Positions 8,548-18,162 of a stretch of DNA of 64,000 nucleotides are shown here, piece after piece. The translations under genes were made by a program, and so were the position numbers. Numbering within the stretch: the stretch's first letter is position 1; each line of letters starts with the position of its first letter. The DNA comes from Mucilaginibacter arboris. GTDB lineage: Bacteria > Bacteroidota > Bacteroidia > Sphingobacteriales > Sphingobacteriaceae. The notes under the pieces were generated by a model. It was not told the DNA's origin. It saw only the letters and a list, made by a program, of their open reading frames with translations, and did not search any database. The stretch is taken from contig NZ_WPIK01000001.1 in NCBI RefSeq assembly GCF_009754915.1, positions 310,001 through 374,000 of the forward strand, read 5' to 3'.

Positions 8548-10167
8548 ATGAACAAAACAATAATCATCAATATGAATGGAACTATTTTCCATATTGAAGA
8601 AGATGCTTACGATATCCTAAAAAATTATATGACCGGCATTAAAAAGCATTTTGCCGGCACGGATGACAGTTTTGAAATTACGACAGACATAGAAAACCGA
8701 ATTGCAGAAATGTTTACCGAACTGCTAAAAAAAGATGGTAAACAAGTAATTGTTACTACGGATGTAACGTCGGTTATTTTACAGATGGGAACAATTGAAG
8801 ATTTTTCTACAGAAGAACAGGAACCAGTTTTTGCATCCCGCGCTGGCGATACTTCTGCTAACCGCAGTTTATTCCGCGATCCGGAAGATCATTTAATTGG
8901 CGGTGTAGCCGCCGGTATTGCCAACTATTTTGGTATAGATGCTGTTTGGGTCCGTTTGGCATTTGTAATTACGCTTTTTGGTGCGGGCAGCGGCTTTTTA
9001 ATCTATATTATCCTTTGGGCTCTCATCCCGAGGGCAAATACACGCGCAGAAAGAATGGCCATGAAGGGAGAACGGGCAGATTTACAAGGCTTTAAGCGCA
9101 ATTTTGATGAAGAACTAAAAAACATCAAACAATCGTTATCAAATGCTAACCGCGAAGCAAGGCCTTTTATTTACAAGATCAGGGATTTTATAGGTGAGTT
9201 TTTATTGCTCCTGCAACGGTTTTTTAAGGGCGGCGGTAAAATCCTTTTAAAACTGATTGGCCTGATGATTATTATCGCATGCGCTTGTGCTATCATTGGT
9301 TTACTGGTTTCCATCGTTGTTTTCTCTGCCAATCAATCCATGTTTGTACATAGGTTTTCGCCTTTTAACATCGTTGATTACCGGTTTAATAACATTTTAT
9401 ATGTGTGCGGATTTTTAGTTTGCGCTATTCCGTTATTTGGATTGATCCTTTTCACCATCCGTATTGTATTTTCAAGGAATGTTTTAGGCAGATCTATTGG
9501 TTTTATATTATTAATTGGTTGGATTGCGGCCTTAAGTACCGTAGCTTTTTATGCCACAAAAATAGCATCTGATTTTAGGTACACAGCCAGTTTTAACCAA
9601 AAAATGGATATTATGCCTACGCCCAACCAGCATTATTTCCTCAAAATAAACACAGCTAAAATATTAACCAAAGAAGACAGCTTAACATTAGGCATTAAAA
9701 AAAATGATTTTGCTAACCGGATTATTGTAAACATGAACAATGAAAACGACACAGACATTAGCCCGGAAAATGTTTCTTTATTCATTCAAAAAAGCGAAAA
9801 TAAATTTCCCTCGCTGGTAGAATCTTATCGATCAAAAGGGGCAAACTATCAGGAAGCCTTACTGAATGCCCGCAATACGCAGTACAATTTTATGCAGGAA
9901 GATTCGGTAATAAAGTTCGACCGCAAATTAATACCGATAAACAAAGCAGTATGGCGCGATCAAAAACTTGATGTAACGCTAAACCTTCCCTTAAATTCCA
10001 TCATCACCATTGATGAAAGTTTAGATTATATTTTACGGGATGTAGATTTATACAGTTGTTATAACGATGATAAAAACTGGGGGCACAGGCTTGCCAAATT
10101 TAAGATGACCGAAACAGGTTTGGTTTGTTTAAAAGATTCTACCCAAAATAAGGAAGGCCTTAAATGA
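8548..10167 (+). CDS. PspC domain-containing membrane protein
   Basis: 539 residues. An N-terminal cytoplasmic region (about 1-105, MNKTIIINMNGTIFHIEEDAY...) precedes a PspC domain at about 108-172 (RDPEDHLIGGVAAGIANYFG... and YIILWALIPRA). After a linker come three or four more membrane helices (about 230-260, 288-308 and 320-345), then a soluble C-terminal region of about 180 residues that is probably periplasmic and has a beta-rich, DUF-like character. PspC domains respond to envelope stress. Co-transcribed with padR. Confidence 0.87.
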   Translation: MNKTIIINMNGTIFHIEEDAYDILKNYMTGIKKHFAGTDDSFEITTDIENRIAEMFTELLKKDGKQVIVTTDVTSVILQMGTIEDFSTEEQEPVFASRAGDTSANRSLFRDPEDHLIGGVAAGIANYFGIDAVWVRLAFVITLFGAGSGFLIYIILWALIPRANTRAERMAMKGERADLQGFKRNFDEELKNIKQSLSNANREARPFIYKIRDFIGEFLLLLQRFFKGGGKILLKLIGLMIIIACACAIIGLLVSIVVFSANQSMFVHRFSPFNIVDYRFNNILYVCGFLVCAIPLFGLILFTIRIVFSRNVLGRSIGFILLIGWIAALSTVAFYATKIASDFRYTASFNQKMDIMPTPNQHYFLKINTAKILTKEDSLTLGIKKNDFANRIIVNMNNENDTDISPENVSLFIQKSENKFPSLVESYRSKGANYQEALLNARNTQYNFMQEDSVIKFDRKLIPINKAVWRDQKLDVTLNLPLNSIITIDESLDYILRDVDLYSCYNDDKNWGHRLAKFKMTETGLVCLKDSTQNKEGLK

Positions 10168-10249
10168 TACGATTTCCGGCGCGGTTTATTTATTATCCTT
10201 AACCAACCCAACCGCCGGCTTTCGGTTTCTTCTACCTTCATGAATTACG

Positions 10250-10261
10250 ATGCTTCTTTTA
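10250..10261 (+). repeat. Dispersed 12-mer, intergenic copy with long flank
   Basis: ATGCTTCTTTTA followed directly by TCACCTAAAAA, the extended form of the repeat. It lies about 80 bases behind the pspC stop codon. Confidence 0.9.
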
Positions 10262-10351
10262 TCACCTAAAAATATTTAAAAAAAAGTGTAACCAAACCAT
10301 TGCTTCCCGCATCTTATCAATAAAACACTGCTGATAGAATAATTACAAAAC

Positions 10352-10375
10352 AGGTTTGGCTTGCCGGTCAAACCT
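10352..10375. promoter_or_regulatory. Inverted repeat upstream of the TonB-type receptor gene
   Basis: AGGTTTG (10352-10358) and CAAACCT (10369-10375) are perfect 7-base arms around a 10-base centre, about 80 bases before the start codon. It could be an operator or a leader hairpin. Nothing further supports it. Confidence 0.3.
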
Positions 10376-10453
10376 AATTCAAATCCTGTTAATAAGAATT
10401 AAAAAAAAGAAGCTTTCTTTTTAACGGGAATTTTTTTGCCAAAATTTTATACC

Positions 10454-12904
10454 ATGAAAAAAACCTCGACCTTATCCATACTTCTTTTAGCAGCATTTTT
10501 TTTGCATGCGATCAAATCATCTGCCCAAATCAAAAAAAACGGAACGGTAAGCGGGATGGTAAAAGATAATCAGCAAAAACCGCTTGATTTTGCTACCATT
10601 AGTTTATTGAAAGCCAAAGATTCTTCCCTGGTAAAAGGAGCATTAACAGATGCCAAGGGATCTTATAAAGTTTCTGGCATTGCAAGTGGTAAATATTTGA
10701 TTGCTACAAGCATGGTTGGTTATCAGAAAGTTTTTTCTAAACCATTTACCATTAGCGAAACCAATGCTGATGTTGCTGTTGAAACTTTGCTGATGTCCGC
10801 CGGAAACCATCAGCTAAAAGCAGTATCTGTTGTTGCCCAAAAACCATTGGTTGAAAGAAAAATAGACCGGACAGTTTTAAACATAGAAAACAGTGTGCTT
10901 GCGGCAGGAAATTCTGCCATGGAAATCCTGGAAAAAGCGCCAGGGGTTACGGTTGATAAAGATGATAACATTAGCTTACAAGGCAAACAAGGCGTAACGG
11001 TAATGATTGATGGTAAACTAACTTACCTATCATCGGCGCAATTGGCTACTTTGCTGCGTTCTACGGATGGAAATTCGATCCAGTCTATAGAAATTATCAC
11101 TAATCCTTCTGCAAAATATGATGCTTCGGGCAATTCGGGCATCATCAACATCAAACTCAAAAAAAATAAAGCGAAAGGCACTAACGGAAACCTGACCTTA
11201 ACCGGCGGTTACGGCGCTTATCCAAAAAGCAGCGAATCGGTTTCGTTAAACCATAAAGAAGGAAAGTTTAACTTTTTCGGCTCTTATAATCATGGCAACA
11301 GGCAACAAGCACGAAACCTCGACATTGACCGGACTGTTGGAGGACAAGCAGGAAATACGTTCTTTACCCAGAAAACCTTTATGCAGCAAACTAATTACTA
11401 CAATAATTACCGTGCAGGAATGGATTATGATGTTACGGCTAAAAACACGATCGGCTTTTTAGTGAACGGTTATTTTAACGGTGAAAAGGACCAAAACTTC
11501 ACCCATACACTCATCGGCGCTAAACCAACCGCCGTGGATTCTATGCAGAATACCAATTCAACTTTAAATCAAACTTATCGCAATTTCGCTTTTAACCTGA
11601 ATGACCGTTTTCAGATTGACACTGCCGGGCAGGAATTAGGCATTGACCTGGATTATTCTAAGTTTAACAATAATAACATTGCGCAGTACACTACAGATTT
11701 CTTTTTATCCAACGGGGATTCACAACGAGGTTCTTTATTATTAAGGAACCAAACACCATCAGAAATCAGTATTAAAACTATAAAAGCAGATTATACCAAA
11801 TCTTTTAAAAAAATAGTTAAGCTGGAAGCTGGCTTTAAGCTGAGTGATGTAAAAACGGATAACGACCTGCAGGCACAGAAATTAGCAGGGAACAGCGGGT
11901 ATGTTAATGATACTTCGCGCACCAACCGCTTTATTTACGATGAAAAAATCAGCGCCGGTTATGTAAACCTCAGCAGGAACTTTAAAAAGCTTTCTGTACA
12001 ATTGGGCTTGCGGGCAGAAAATACCAGTTCTAACGGTAACCTGATTACCAAAAACCAGGTAGTAAACCGTAATTATTTAGACTTTTTCCCGAGTTTGTTT
12101 TTACACGAAAGTTTATCTGCTAAACATGATCTCGGCTTTTCTTACAGCAGAAGGATTGACCGCCCGAGCTACGACAACTTAAACCCTTTTGTTTATTACT
12201 TAGACCAATATACTTACAGCCAGGGAAACCCGTTTTTAAAACCTCAATATACCCAATCCTTCGAACTTAATTACAGTTACAATAAAACCGTTAACGTGAG
12301 TATGGGCTACAGCCATACCAAAGATGTGATGACCGAAGTAATTTTAACGGTAAACAAAGCATCGTACGAAACACATTTAAACTTGCAAAGCCAGGATTCT
12401 TATAACGTTAACATCAATACTCCTTTTACCTTTGCCAAATGGTGGACCGGCAACGTAAACTTAAATGGTTTTTATTTAGGTTTTAAATCTGATTCTTTGC
12501 TTGGCGGAAACCTGAATAAAGGACGTGCTGCTTTTCAGCTTAAAGCCTTGCAAACGTTTACGGTTGGCAAAACTTTAAAAGCAGAACTTTCTTCCAATTA
12601 TCAATCTGCTTTGGTTTATGGTTTATTTTATATAAAGCCTCAGTATTCTGTTGATGCTGGCGTAAGCCGTTCTTTCTTTAGCAAAAAAGCAAATGTGAAA
12701 TTTTCTGTAAGCGATATTTTTAACACCCGCAGAAATGACCTCACCAGCAATTACCAGAATACGGTACTTGATATCAGGCAAAAAGGCGAAACACGCGTTG
12801 CCCGTTTAACCTTATCTTATAACTTCGGCAATAGCAAACTGGCCGTACGCCGCCATAACAGCGGCGCCGATGCCGAAAAAAACCGTGTTAATACGGGCAA
12901 CTAA
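10454..12904 (+). CDS. TonB-dependent receptor-like outer membrane beta-barrel protein
   Basis: 816 residues from the ATG at 10454 (an in-frame TTG at 10436 is less likely because a signal peptide, MKKTSTLSILLLAAFFLHA, starts at the ATG). A carboxypeptidase-regulatory-like domain follows (about 30-115, GTVSGMVKDNQQKPLDFATISLL...), then a plug (AMEILEKAPGVTVDKDDNISLQGKQ, SIQSIEIITNPSAKYDASG) and a C-terminal outer-membrane barrel of the OMP_b-brl_3 type with the SYSRRIDRPSYDNLNPF and GNPFLKPQYTQSFELNY motifs. It has no SusD partner, so this is not a SusC; the substrate is unknown. It converges on the M14 peptidase gene with a 1-base gap. Confidence 0.88.
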   Translation: MKKTSTLSILLLAAFFLHAIKSSAQIKKNGTVSGMVKDNQQKPLDFATISLLKAKDSSLVKGALTDAKGSYKVSGIASGKYLIATSMVGYQKVFSKPFTISETNADVAVETLLMSAGNHQLKAVSVVAQKPLVERKIDRTVLNIENSVLAAGNSAMEILEKAPGVTVDKDDNISLQGKQGVTVMIDGKLTYLSSAQLATLLRSTDGNSIQSIEIITNPSAKYDASGNSGIINIKLKKNKAKGTNGNLTLTGGYGAYPKSSESVSLNHKEGKFNFFGSYNHGNRQQARNLDIDRTVGGQAGNTFFTQKTFMQQTNYYNNYRAGMDYDVTAKNTIGFLVNGYFNGEKDQNFTHTLIGAKPTAVDSMQNTNSTLNQTYRNFAFNLNDRFQIDTAGQELGIDLDYSKFNNNNIAQYTTDFFLSNGDSQRGSLLLRNQTPSEISIKTIKADYTKSFKKIVKLEAGFKLSDVKTDNDLQAQKLAGNSGYVNDTSRTNRFIYDEKISAGYVNLSRNFKKLSVQLGLRAENTSSNGNLITKNQVVNRNYLDFFPSLFLHESLSAKHDLGFSYSRRIDRPSYDNLNPFVYYLDQYTYSQGNPFLKPQYTQSFELNYSYNKTVNVSMGYSHTKDVMTEVILTVNKASYETHLNLQSQDSYNVNINTPFTFAKWWTGNVNLNGFYLGFKSDSLLGGNLNKGRAAFQLKALQTFTVGKTLKAELSSNYQSALVYGLFYIKPQYSVDAGVSRSFFSKKANVKFSVSDIFNTRRNDLTSNYQNTVLDIRQKGETRVARLTLSYNFGNSKLAVRRHNSGADAEKNRVNTGN

Positions 12905-12905
12905 A

Positions 12906-15419
12906 TTAATTGACCATAAAAACAGCATTGCTAAAAAGCAGCTTTCCGTTCTCCCAAAAACTGCGGAAGAGCGGGTCGTCGGCCAGGTAAACAACCTGGC
13001 CGCGGCCCATATCCTGCACGCCAAACACCAGGCCATCCTGTAAACCGGCTTTCGCTTTTTGTCCTACAAAACCTGCCGTGTAAGCGTTTTTACGGATGGT
13101 CCCTACATTCCAGCCATCACTTAAAAACTCATACAAATTATTATCTTGTTTTAGGGTGAAGTAATAATCAGGGAAGCCAAAACCAAGCGGATGGGTATTA
13201 TCTAAGTTAACTTTATAAATAGCGCCGGCAACGTTTTCGCTGATGGCAGCACGCTGGCGGTTACCAAAAGCTTTAACCGGATCTCCTGTTTTCTTTTTCG
13301 GATCCTGCCTGGCATCCGCATCCGCATCTGGTTTTTTATCCTCCTTCAGCTTAATGGCGAAGCTTTTTTTACCGGCAGCTTTTGTTAAGGCATTTTCCAT
13401 CAAAATTAATTTACCGCCAGCGCTAACCCAGGCTTGTAAGGGTTCGGCAGGAAAATCATTGTAATAACCATCAGGAAAAATAGCGACATCAAAATCGCTT
13501 AGTTTTACACGGTTCAAATCTTTAGTGTTGATGAGGCTAACCGGGTAATGCAATTCTTTTTCAAAGTAAAACCATACTTCGCCAACAGCAGAAGCCGAAA
13601 CATCATCACCAGTAAGCAACATAATTTTAGGTTTGGTAATGGCATGAACAGAAGAAAAACCTAAATCATTTCCCTTCTCCACAAAACCAGAAGTTAAAGG
13701 CGTTAAATTACGCTCAAAAGCTTTTGCGGCAGATTGCACCGTTTCATCAAAACGGTCTTGTAATTGTGCATTTCCTGCCCGCGTAATAATTAACGAACCG
13801 GCAGCAAACTTTTTACCGGCAGCATCAAAAGCTTGTTCCGTTACACGTACTTTAATGTTTTTCTGCATCAGCGCAGCTAAAAACTTTACGTCTTCCAACG
13901 ATTTCCAGTTGCCCACATAAGCATAAGCTCCTTTATGATTATAGTCTGGTTCCTGGTTTTTTAAGGAAGTGCTTTGCGGCTGCAATGCTTCTTTTATGCC
14001 ATAAGTTTTTAACCCGTAAACATAAGGCAAGGACCAGGCCGTAATATCATAAGTGTTAGAATCGCTCATAAACGTTTTAGGTTCCATCAGCACGTTCAAT
14101 AAAATTGCTTTTGGCTGTGCCGATGTAATCACCATATCGTTAGCAGTTATATTAAAACGTTCGGTTTTTCCGGTGATGTAATTAAATCCGCTAAAGCTAT
14201 TTCCTCCACCAAAACCGTATTGGATGCTGTTTTTATCAAGCAATTTTGCCAATGCTTTCAGCTTGTCCGGATTTTCATTTTTAACCACGTAAGTTTTAAA
14301 TGCTCCGGGTGGATTGCTTTTGGCACGATCAAAAAAACGTTTAAACTCTTCCAGCAATTTTTTTGAATTTGCAGAAGCTGTTTCTACCGTACTTAAACCA
14401 GTAGTTAGATGATGTGCAATACGATCAGCTAAAGTTAAGGTATCACCGGAAGCCGTTTTGATAGCTAAACCAGCGCCAATTCCGCCCTGCTCGAAAGTCA
14501 TGCCGATAGAACCATTGTAAAGCGGGTAAGTATCGCCGTAAGATGGGTACAACAAGTCGAACTCCTGCTTGGTAAAATACAACCAGCCGTTACGGTCAAA
14601 ATACTTTGCGTTGTTTTTCCCGATGCTTACCTGAAACTCGCGCTGCCAATGTGTAATATTTTTATGAAAAGGTTCTGCAGCAGGCGCAAAATAATATGGC
14701 GCATTGTAGCCTTGCTCATGGAAATCTACATGGATTTCGGGCAGCCACTGGTTGTACAAAGCCAGTTTTGCCTGCGATTCTTTTTGCGTTTGCCAGGCCC
14801 AATCGCGGTTCATATCAAAATAATAATGGTTGTAGCGGCCGCCTGGCCATGGTTCGCGGTGTTCGCGGGCAGCAGGATCAGCATCCGGCGGCGTAGCATG
14901 GACCGGATTGTAAAAATTAACATAACGATCGCGGCCATCCGGGTTCTGACAAGGATCAATCACCACAACTGTATTTTTAAGCCAGTTTTTGGTTTGAGAA
15001 TTAGAAGGATCAACCAGTTGAAAAAGCATTTGCATGGCTGCTTCGCTGGAACTTGGTTCGTTACCATGGATGTTATAACTTAACCAAACGATAGCAGGAA
15101 AATCTGTACTTCCTTGTCCAGAACTTAATCCGGCTAAACGCAAATTGTTTTGCCTGATGTCTTCTAAACGATTGATGTTTTCATCCGAAGCAATAAAAGC
15201 CGCCAGAAGCGGCCGACCTTCATTTGTTGTTCCGTATTGAACCAACCTTACATTTTTTGAAGTTCGGGCGATGTATCTGAAATATTCTGCGATACGGTAA
15301 TGCGGCGTAAACTGATCGCCTAATGGATAACCTAAAAACCCTGAAGGCGACTGTATTTGCTGTGCTTTTAGGGTTGAGAAGCAAGCAAAAAGTAAAAATA
15401 CAAGAACAAGTTTTTTCAT
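12906..15419 (-). CDS. Secreted M14 family zinc carboxypeptidase
   Basis: 837 residues with a signal peptide ending at about AQQ. The peptidase M14 domain covers about 35-350: zinc ligands His118 and Glu121 (HGNE) and His234 (DFHEQ), with the DPCQNPDGRDRY loop and a Glu-containing TFEQGGIG near 310. The remaining roughly 480 residues form a C-terminal region with a GATase-like piece (LSDFDVAIFPDGYYNDFP, GGKLILMENAL). That is usual for the long Bacteroidota M14 peptidases. Probably periplasmic or secreted and nutritional. An exact 12-mer copy (13985-13996) is read here as IKEA. Confidence 0.9.
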   Translation of the reverse strand: MKKLVLVFLLFACFSTLKAQQIQSPSGFLGYPLGDQFTPHYRIAEYFRYIARTSKNVRLVQYGTTNEGRPLLAAFIASDENINRLEDIRQNNLRLAGLSSGQGSTDFPAIVWLSYNIHGNEPSSSEAAMQMLFQLVDPSNSQTKNWLKNTVVVIDPCQNPDGRDRYVNFYNPVHATPPDADPAAREHREPWPGGRYNHYYFDMNRDWAWQTQKESQAKLALYNQWLPEIHVDFHEQGYNAPYYFAPAAEPFHKNITHWQREFQVSIGKNNAKYFDRNGWLYFTKQEFDLLYPSYGDTYPLYNGSIGMTFEQGGIGAGLAIKTASGDTLTLADRIAHHLTTGLSTVETASANSKKLLEEFKRFFDRAKSNPPGAFKTYVVKNENPDKLKALAKLLDKNSIQYGFGGGNSFSGFNYITGKTERFNITANDMVITSAQPKAILLNVLMEPKTFMSDSNTYDITAWSLPYVYGLKTYGIKEALQPQSTSLKNQEPDYNHKGAYAYVGNWKSLEDVKFLAALMQKNIKVRVTEQAFDAAGKKFAAGSLIITRAGNAQLQDRFDETVQSAAKAFERNLTPLTSGFVEKGNDLGFSSVHAITKPKIMLLTGDDVSASAVGEVWFYFEKELHYPVSLINTKDLNRVKLSDFDVAIFPDGYYNDFPAEPLQAWVSAGGKLILMENALTKAAGKKSFAIKLKEDKKPDADADARQDPKKKTGDPVKAFGNRQRAAISENVAGAIYKVNLDNTHPLGFGFPDYYFTLKQDNNLYEFLSDGWNVGTIRKNAYTAGFVGQKAKAGLQDGLVFGVQDMGRGQVVYLADDPLFRSFWENGKLLFSNAVFMVN

Positions 15420-15482
15420 TTGAGGAAGAAGGTATTTCAGAAAGTATCAAAAGCTGTTTAATTTATCCCGGGAAAAATGCTG

Positions 15483-15575
15483 ATGCTTCTTTTAGCACTA
15501 TAAAATCGGTGTTTACCCCTTCTGCCGATACAAAAGCCATTTGCCTTGCAGATTTTTAGGTGATAAAAGAAGCAT
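15483..15575. repeat. Head-to-head pair of the dispersed 12-mer
   Basis: ATGCTTCTTTTA at 15483-15494 and TAAAAGAAGCAT at 15564-15575 are exact and face each other across 69 bases. The right copy carries the long flank (TTTTTAGGTGA before it). Confidence 0.85.
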
Positions 15576-15632
15576 CTCCAATAATTTGAACATCATTTAA
15601 ACCGCTTCTAAGCTATTGATTTTATAAATACG

Positions 15633-15654
15633 ATTTGCTTTTGTAAAAGCAAAT
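15633..15654. repeat. Perfect palindrome with 10-base arms
   Basis: ATTTGCTTTT (15633-15642) and AAAAGCAAAT (15645-15654) around GT. It has near-dyad symmetry with almost no loop, so it resembles a protein-binding operator more than an RNA hairpin. Confidence 0.6.
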
Positions 15655-15723
15655 TTGCGTAAAGCAGTTTACCTTTCTGGGTTACACTTCAATATTTAAT
15701 CCTCTTATTTTAATTTTTCATCC

Positions 15724-15798
15724 AAAACTAAAATAGCGCCTGTTCTTATTTTAGTTTTTGGCGCAAAACTAAAATAAGCCCTATCTTTATTTTAGTTT
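15724..15798. repeat. Two tandem hairpins sharing one arm sequence
   Basis: First hairpin: AAAACTAAAATA (15724-15735) and TATTTTAGTTTT (15747-15758). Second: AAACTAAAATAA (15766-15777) and TTATTTTAGTTT (15787-15798). Inside, GCGCC (15736-15740) and GGCGC (15760-15764) can pair instead, so alternative folds are possible. Confidence 0.75.
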
Positions 15799-15943
15799 AT
15801 AAGAATAATGAAAGCATTTAAAGCAGGGACTCAACATTAAGCAAGCACGTTACTAAAGAAGCAGCTCAACCCAGCAAAACCCAAGGGATTTCCTCTTTTT
15901 CAAAATCACGCTGCAATTCCTTAAAATTGTAAAAACAGTAAAA

Positions 15944-17254
15944 ATGATTACCGAGCAGCTTTATCAAATCTTCCTTCAGCATCCGCAAGTTTCTACCGAT
16001 ACCCGTAAAATTGCCCCCGACAGCATTTTTTTCGCCTTAAAAGGAGCAAATTTTAACGCCAATACTTTTGCTGCACAAGCTTTAGAAACCGGCGCTGCTT
16101 ATGCCGTTATTGATGAAGCTGCTTATTGTATCAGCGATCGTTTTATTTTGGTTGATGATGTGCTTACGGCTTTACAGGATTTAGCACGTTATTATCGTAA
16201 GCAACTAAATATTCCGGTTATTGGCCTTACTGGTTCCAACGGAAAAACTACTACGAAAGAGTTAATCAATTCGGTTTTAAGCAGAAAATTTAAAACTTAT
16301 GCCACAAAAGGCAACCTGAACAATCACATCGGCGTTCCGCTTACGCTTTTAGCCATTTCACGTGGAACAGAAATAGCGATTATAGAAATGGGCGCAAACC
16401 ATCAGCAGGAAATTGCTTTTCTCTGCAACATTGCACAACCAACGCATGGTTTAATTACCAATATTGGCCGCGCACATTTAGAAGGTTTTGGCGGACCAGA
16501 AGGCGTAAAAAAAGGCAAAGGCGAGCTTTTTGATTTTCTGGAACAAAGCGCCGGAACGGTGTTTGTAAACCACGATGATTTGATTTTGGAGGAAATGGCT
16601 TTTCACCGTCATTTTAAGCAGGTGGTTTATTATGGAAAAGATGAAACGAATGTAGTTTCCGGAGAAATATTAGAAAATGTGCCACTCTTAAAAATCCAAT
16701 GGCAGGCAAATAAGGCAAATCAAGCACCAAAAAATGAAGTGCAAACGCAGCTAACGGGAAGTTATAACTTCGATAATATTTTGGCTGCAATTTGTATCGG
16801 CCATCATTTTAAACTTTCTGCAGAACAAATTAACAGCGGAATTAGCCGTTATCAGCCCGAAAACAGCCGTTCGCAAATCGTTCAAACCAAAACCAATACC
16901 TTGATCTGCGATTACTACAACGCTAACCCAAGCAGCATGGAAGTTGCCATTAAAAATATGGAGGCAATTACCGCCAATAAAAAAGTATTGATTTTAGGCG
17001 ATATGTTTGAATTAGGCGAACATTCATCCGCAGAACACGAACTCATTATAAAAAAAGCAAACGAGATTGAAGCAGATCAAAGAATATTTATCGGGAAAGG
17101 ATTTTACGAACACCATGCTTCTTTTACCGATACTTTTTTTGAAACTACCGATGCTGCTTTTATGGCATTAAAAACAGCACCGGTAACGGGCGCAACGGTA
17201 TTGGTAAAAGGTTCGAGAGGAATGCATTTGGAAACTTTGCTGGAACTTTTATAA
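15944..17254 (+). CDS. murF: UDP-N-acetylmuramoyl-tripeptide--D-alanyl-D-alanine ligase
   Basis: 436 residues, Mur ligase family. It adds D-Ala-D-Ala to the UDP-MurNAc-tripeptide, the last cytoplasmic step of the peptidoglycan precursor. The N-terminal substrate domain (STDTRKIAPDSIFFALKGAN) is followed by the ATP-binding loop GLTGSNGKTTTKE at about residues 95-107, the IIEMGANHQQEI motif and NIGRAHLEGFGG. The C-terminal domain contains YYNANPSSMEVAI and LGDMFELG. It stands alone here rather than in a dcw cluster. One exact 12-mer copy (17115-17126) is read as HASFT. Confidence 0.96.
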   Translation: MITEQLYQIFLQHPQVSTDTRKIAPDSIFFALKGANFNANTFAAQALETGAAYAVIDEAAYCISDRFILVDDVLTALQDLARYYRKQLNIPVIGLTGSNGKTTTKELINSVLSRKFKTYATKGNLNNHIGVPLTLLAISRGTEIAIIEMGANHQQEIAFLCNIAQPTHGLITNIGRAHLEGFGGPEGVKKGKGELFDFLEQSAGTVFVNHDDLILEEMAFHRHFKQVVYYGKDETNVVSGEILENVPLLKIQWQANKANQAPKNEVQTQLTGSYNFDNILAAICIGHHFKLSAEQINSGISRYQPENSRSQIVQTKTNTLICDYYNANPSSMEVAIKNMEAITANKKVLILGDMFELGEHSSAEHELIIKKANEIEADQRIFIGKGFYEHHASFTDTFFETTDAAFMALKTAPVTGATVLVKGSRGMHLETLLELL

Positions 17255-17298
17255 TTATCTTCCTTTTAATGGCCTGACCAATTGTCAGGTTTTTGCTG

Positions 17299-17310
17299 AT
17301 GCTTCTTTTA
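17299..17310 (+). repeat. Dispersed 12-mer, intergenic copy
   Basis: Exact copy 45 bases after the murF stop, with G before and TCGG after. Confidence 0.9.
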
Positions 17311-17380
17311 TCGGTAAAAAATTCGCAATCGGAATACTTTTTGAAATGTGATCGGTAAGATTTAAAAAAGGAAAAACAAG

Positions 17381-18076
17381 ATGGCCTCAGGATATTTATT
17401 GATGATTGTTATTGCATTGATCAGTTTTGGTGTGCAATGGCGTTTTAAGAGCAAGTTTAGAGAATATGCAGAAATTGGCTTGCTTTCCGGTTTATCCGGA
17501 AAAGAAGTTGCCGAAAAAATGCTGCGCGATAATGGCATTTATGATGTAAAAGTAATTTCGGTTGACGGACAGCTTTCCGATCATTATAACCCAGAAAATA
17601 AAACTGTAAATTTAAGCGCCGATGTGTATGAAAGCCGTAGCGTTGCTTCTGCTGCTGTTGCGGCGCACGAGTGCGGCCACGCTGTACAACATGCTAAAGC
17701 TTACGCTTGGTTAGGCTTCCGTACAGCTTTGGTCCCGATTGTGCAAACGGCTTCAACTATTACGCAATGGACTTTAATGCTCGGTATTATGCTGCTGTTT
17801 TTTAGCGGAAACCCCTTGGTGTTAGCTATTGGTGTTGCTGCTTTGTCTTTGGTTACCGCATTTAGCTTTGTTACTTTACCGGTCGAGTTTGATGCCAGTA
17901 ACCGCGCTTTGGCCTGGTTAAACAATAATTACACAGTAATGCAAACCACCGAAGAACACGAACAGGCAAAAGATGCTTTATGGTGGGCTGCAATGACTTA
18001 TGTTGTTGCTGCTTTAAGTGCCTTAGCTACTTTGGTTTATTACGCTTCTTTTCTGTTTAATAACCGGAGAAACTAA
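17381..18076 (+). CDS. YugP-type zinc metallopeptidase (membrane)
   Basis: 231 residues. An N-terminal membrane helix (YLLMIVIALISFGVQWRF) precedes a soluble region with the zinc motif HECGH (His96, Glu97, His100) in AAHECGHAVQHA. Two central helices (about 128-165) and a C-terminal helix follow, and the conserved LPVEFDASNRAL motif sits between them. This is the Zn-peptidase family typified by Bacillus YugP; its substrate is not known. The length matches the family. A strong terminator follows. Confidence 0.9.
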   Translation: MASGYLLMIVIALISFGVQWRFKSKFREYAEIGLLSGLSGKEVAEKMLRDNGIYDVKVISVDGQLSDHYNPENKTVNLSADVYESRSVASAAVAAHECGHAVQHAKAYAWLGFRTALVPIVQTASTITQWTLMLGIMLLFFSGNPLVLAIGVAALSLVTAFSFVTLPVEFDASNRALAWLNNNYTVMQTTEEHEQAKDALWWAAMTYVVAALSALATLVYYASFLFNNRRN

Positions 18077-18102
18077 GCTGATAATAAAAATTTCAAATAA
18101 AC

Positions 18103-18137
18103 AAGAAAGGCTGCGATTGATAACCGCAGCCTTTCTT
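18103..18137. terminator. Strong bidirectional terminator
   Basis: A 13-base perfect stem (18103-18115 with 18125-18137) and a 9-base loop, followed by TATTTTTAG on the plus strand and preceded by A-rich sequence. It separates the convergent zinc-peptidase and apaG genes. Confidence 0.85.
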
Positions 18138-18149
18138 ATTTTTAGTATG

Positions 18150-18161
18150 TAAAAGAAGCAT
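18150..18161 (-). repeat. Dispersed 12-mer, intergenic copy
   Basis: TAAAAGAAGCAT on the plus strand, directly behind the terminator and touching the 3' end of apaG, which starts 1 base later. Confidence 0.9.
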
Positions 18162-18162
18162 C

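Larger units (their letters stand above)
15420..15943. other. 524-base divergent intergenic region rich in inverted repeats
   Basis: No gene is supported. The region holds two head-to-head copies of the 12-mer (15483-15494 forward, 15564-15575 reverse), a 10-base-arm palindrome (15633-15654) and two tandem hairpins with the same arm sequence (15724-15798). A weak -7-like TAAAATTG lies shortly before murF. This is the most structured non-coding stretch of the window. Confidence 0.7.

Noticed and set aside
10402-10424. AAAAAGAAGCTTTCTTTTT as a further 12-mer pair
   Set aside because: Only the AAAAGAAGC part matches and the next base breaks the core; it is a simple A/T-rich near-palindrome around AGCT.
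14649-15083. A 144-codon open frame on the plus strand across the M14 gene
   Set aside because: It is antisense to the conserved zinc-site region and has no recognisable protein features.
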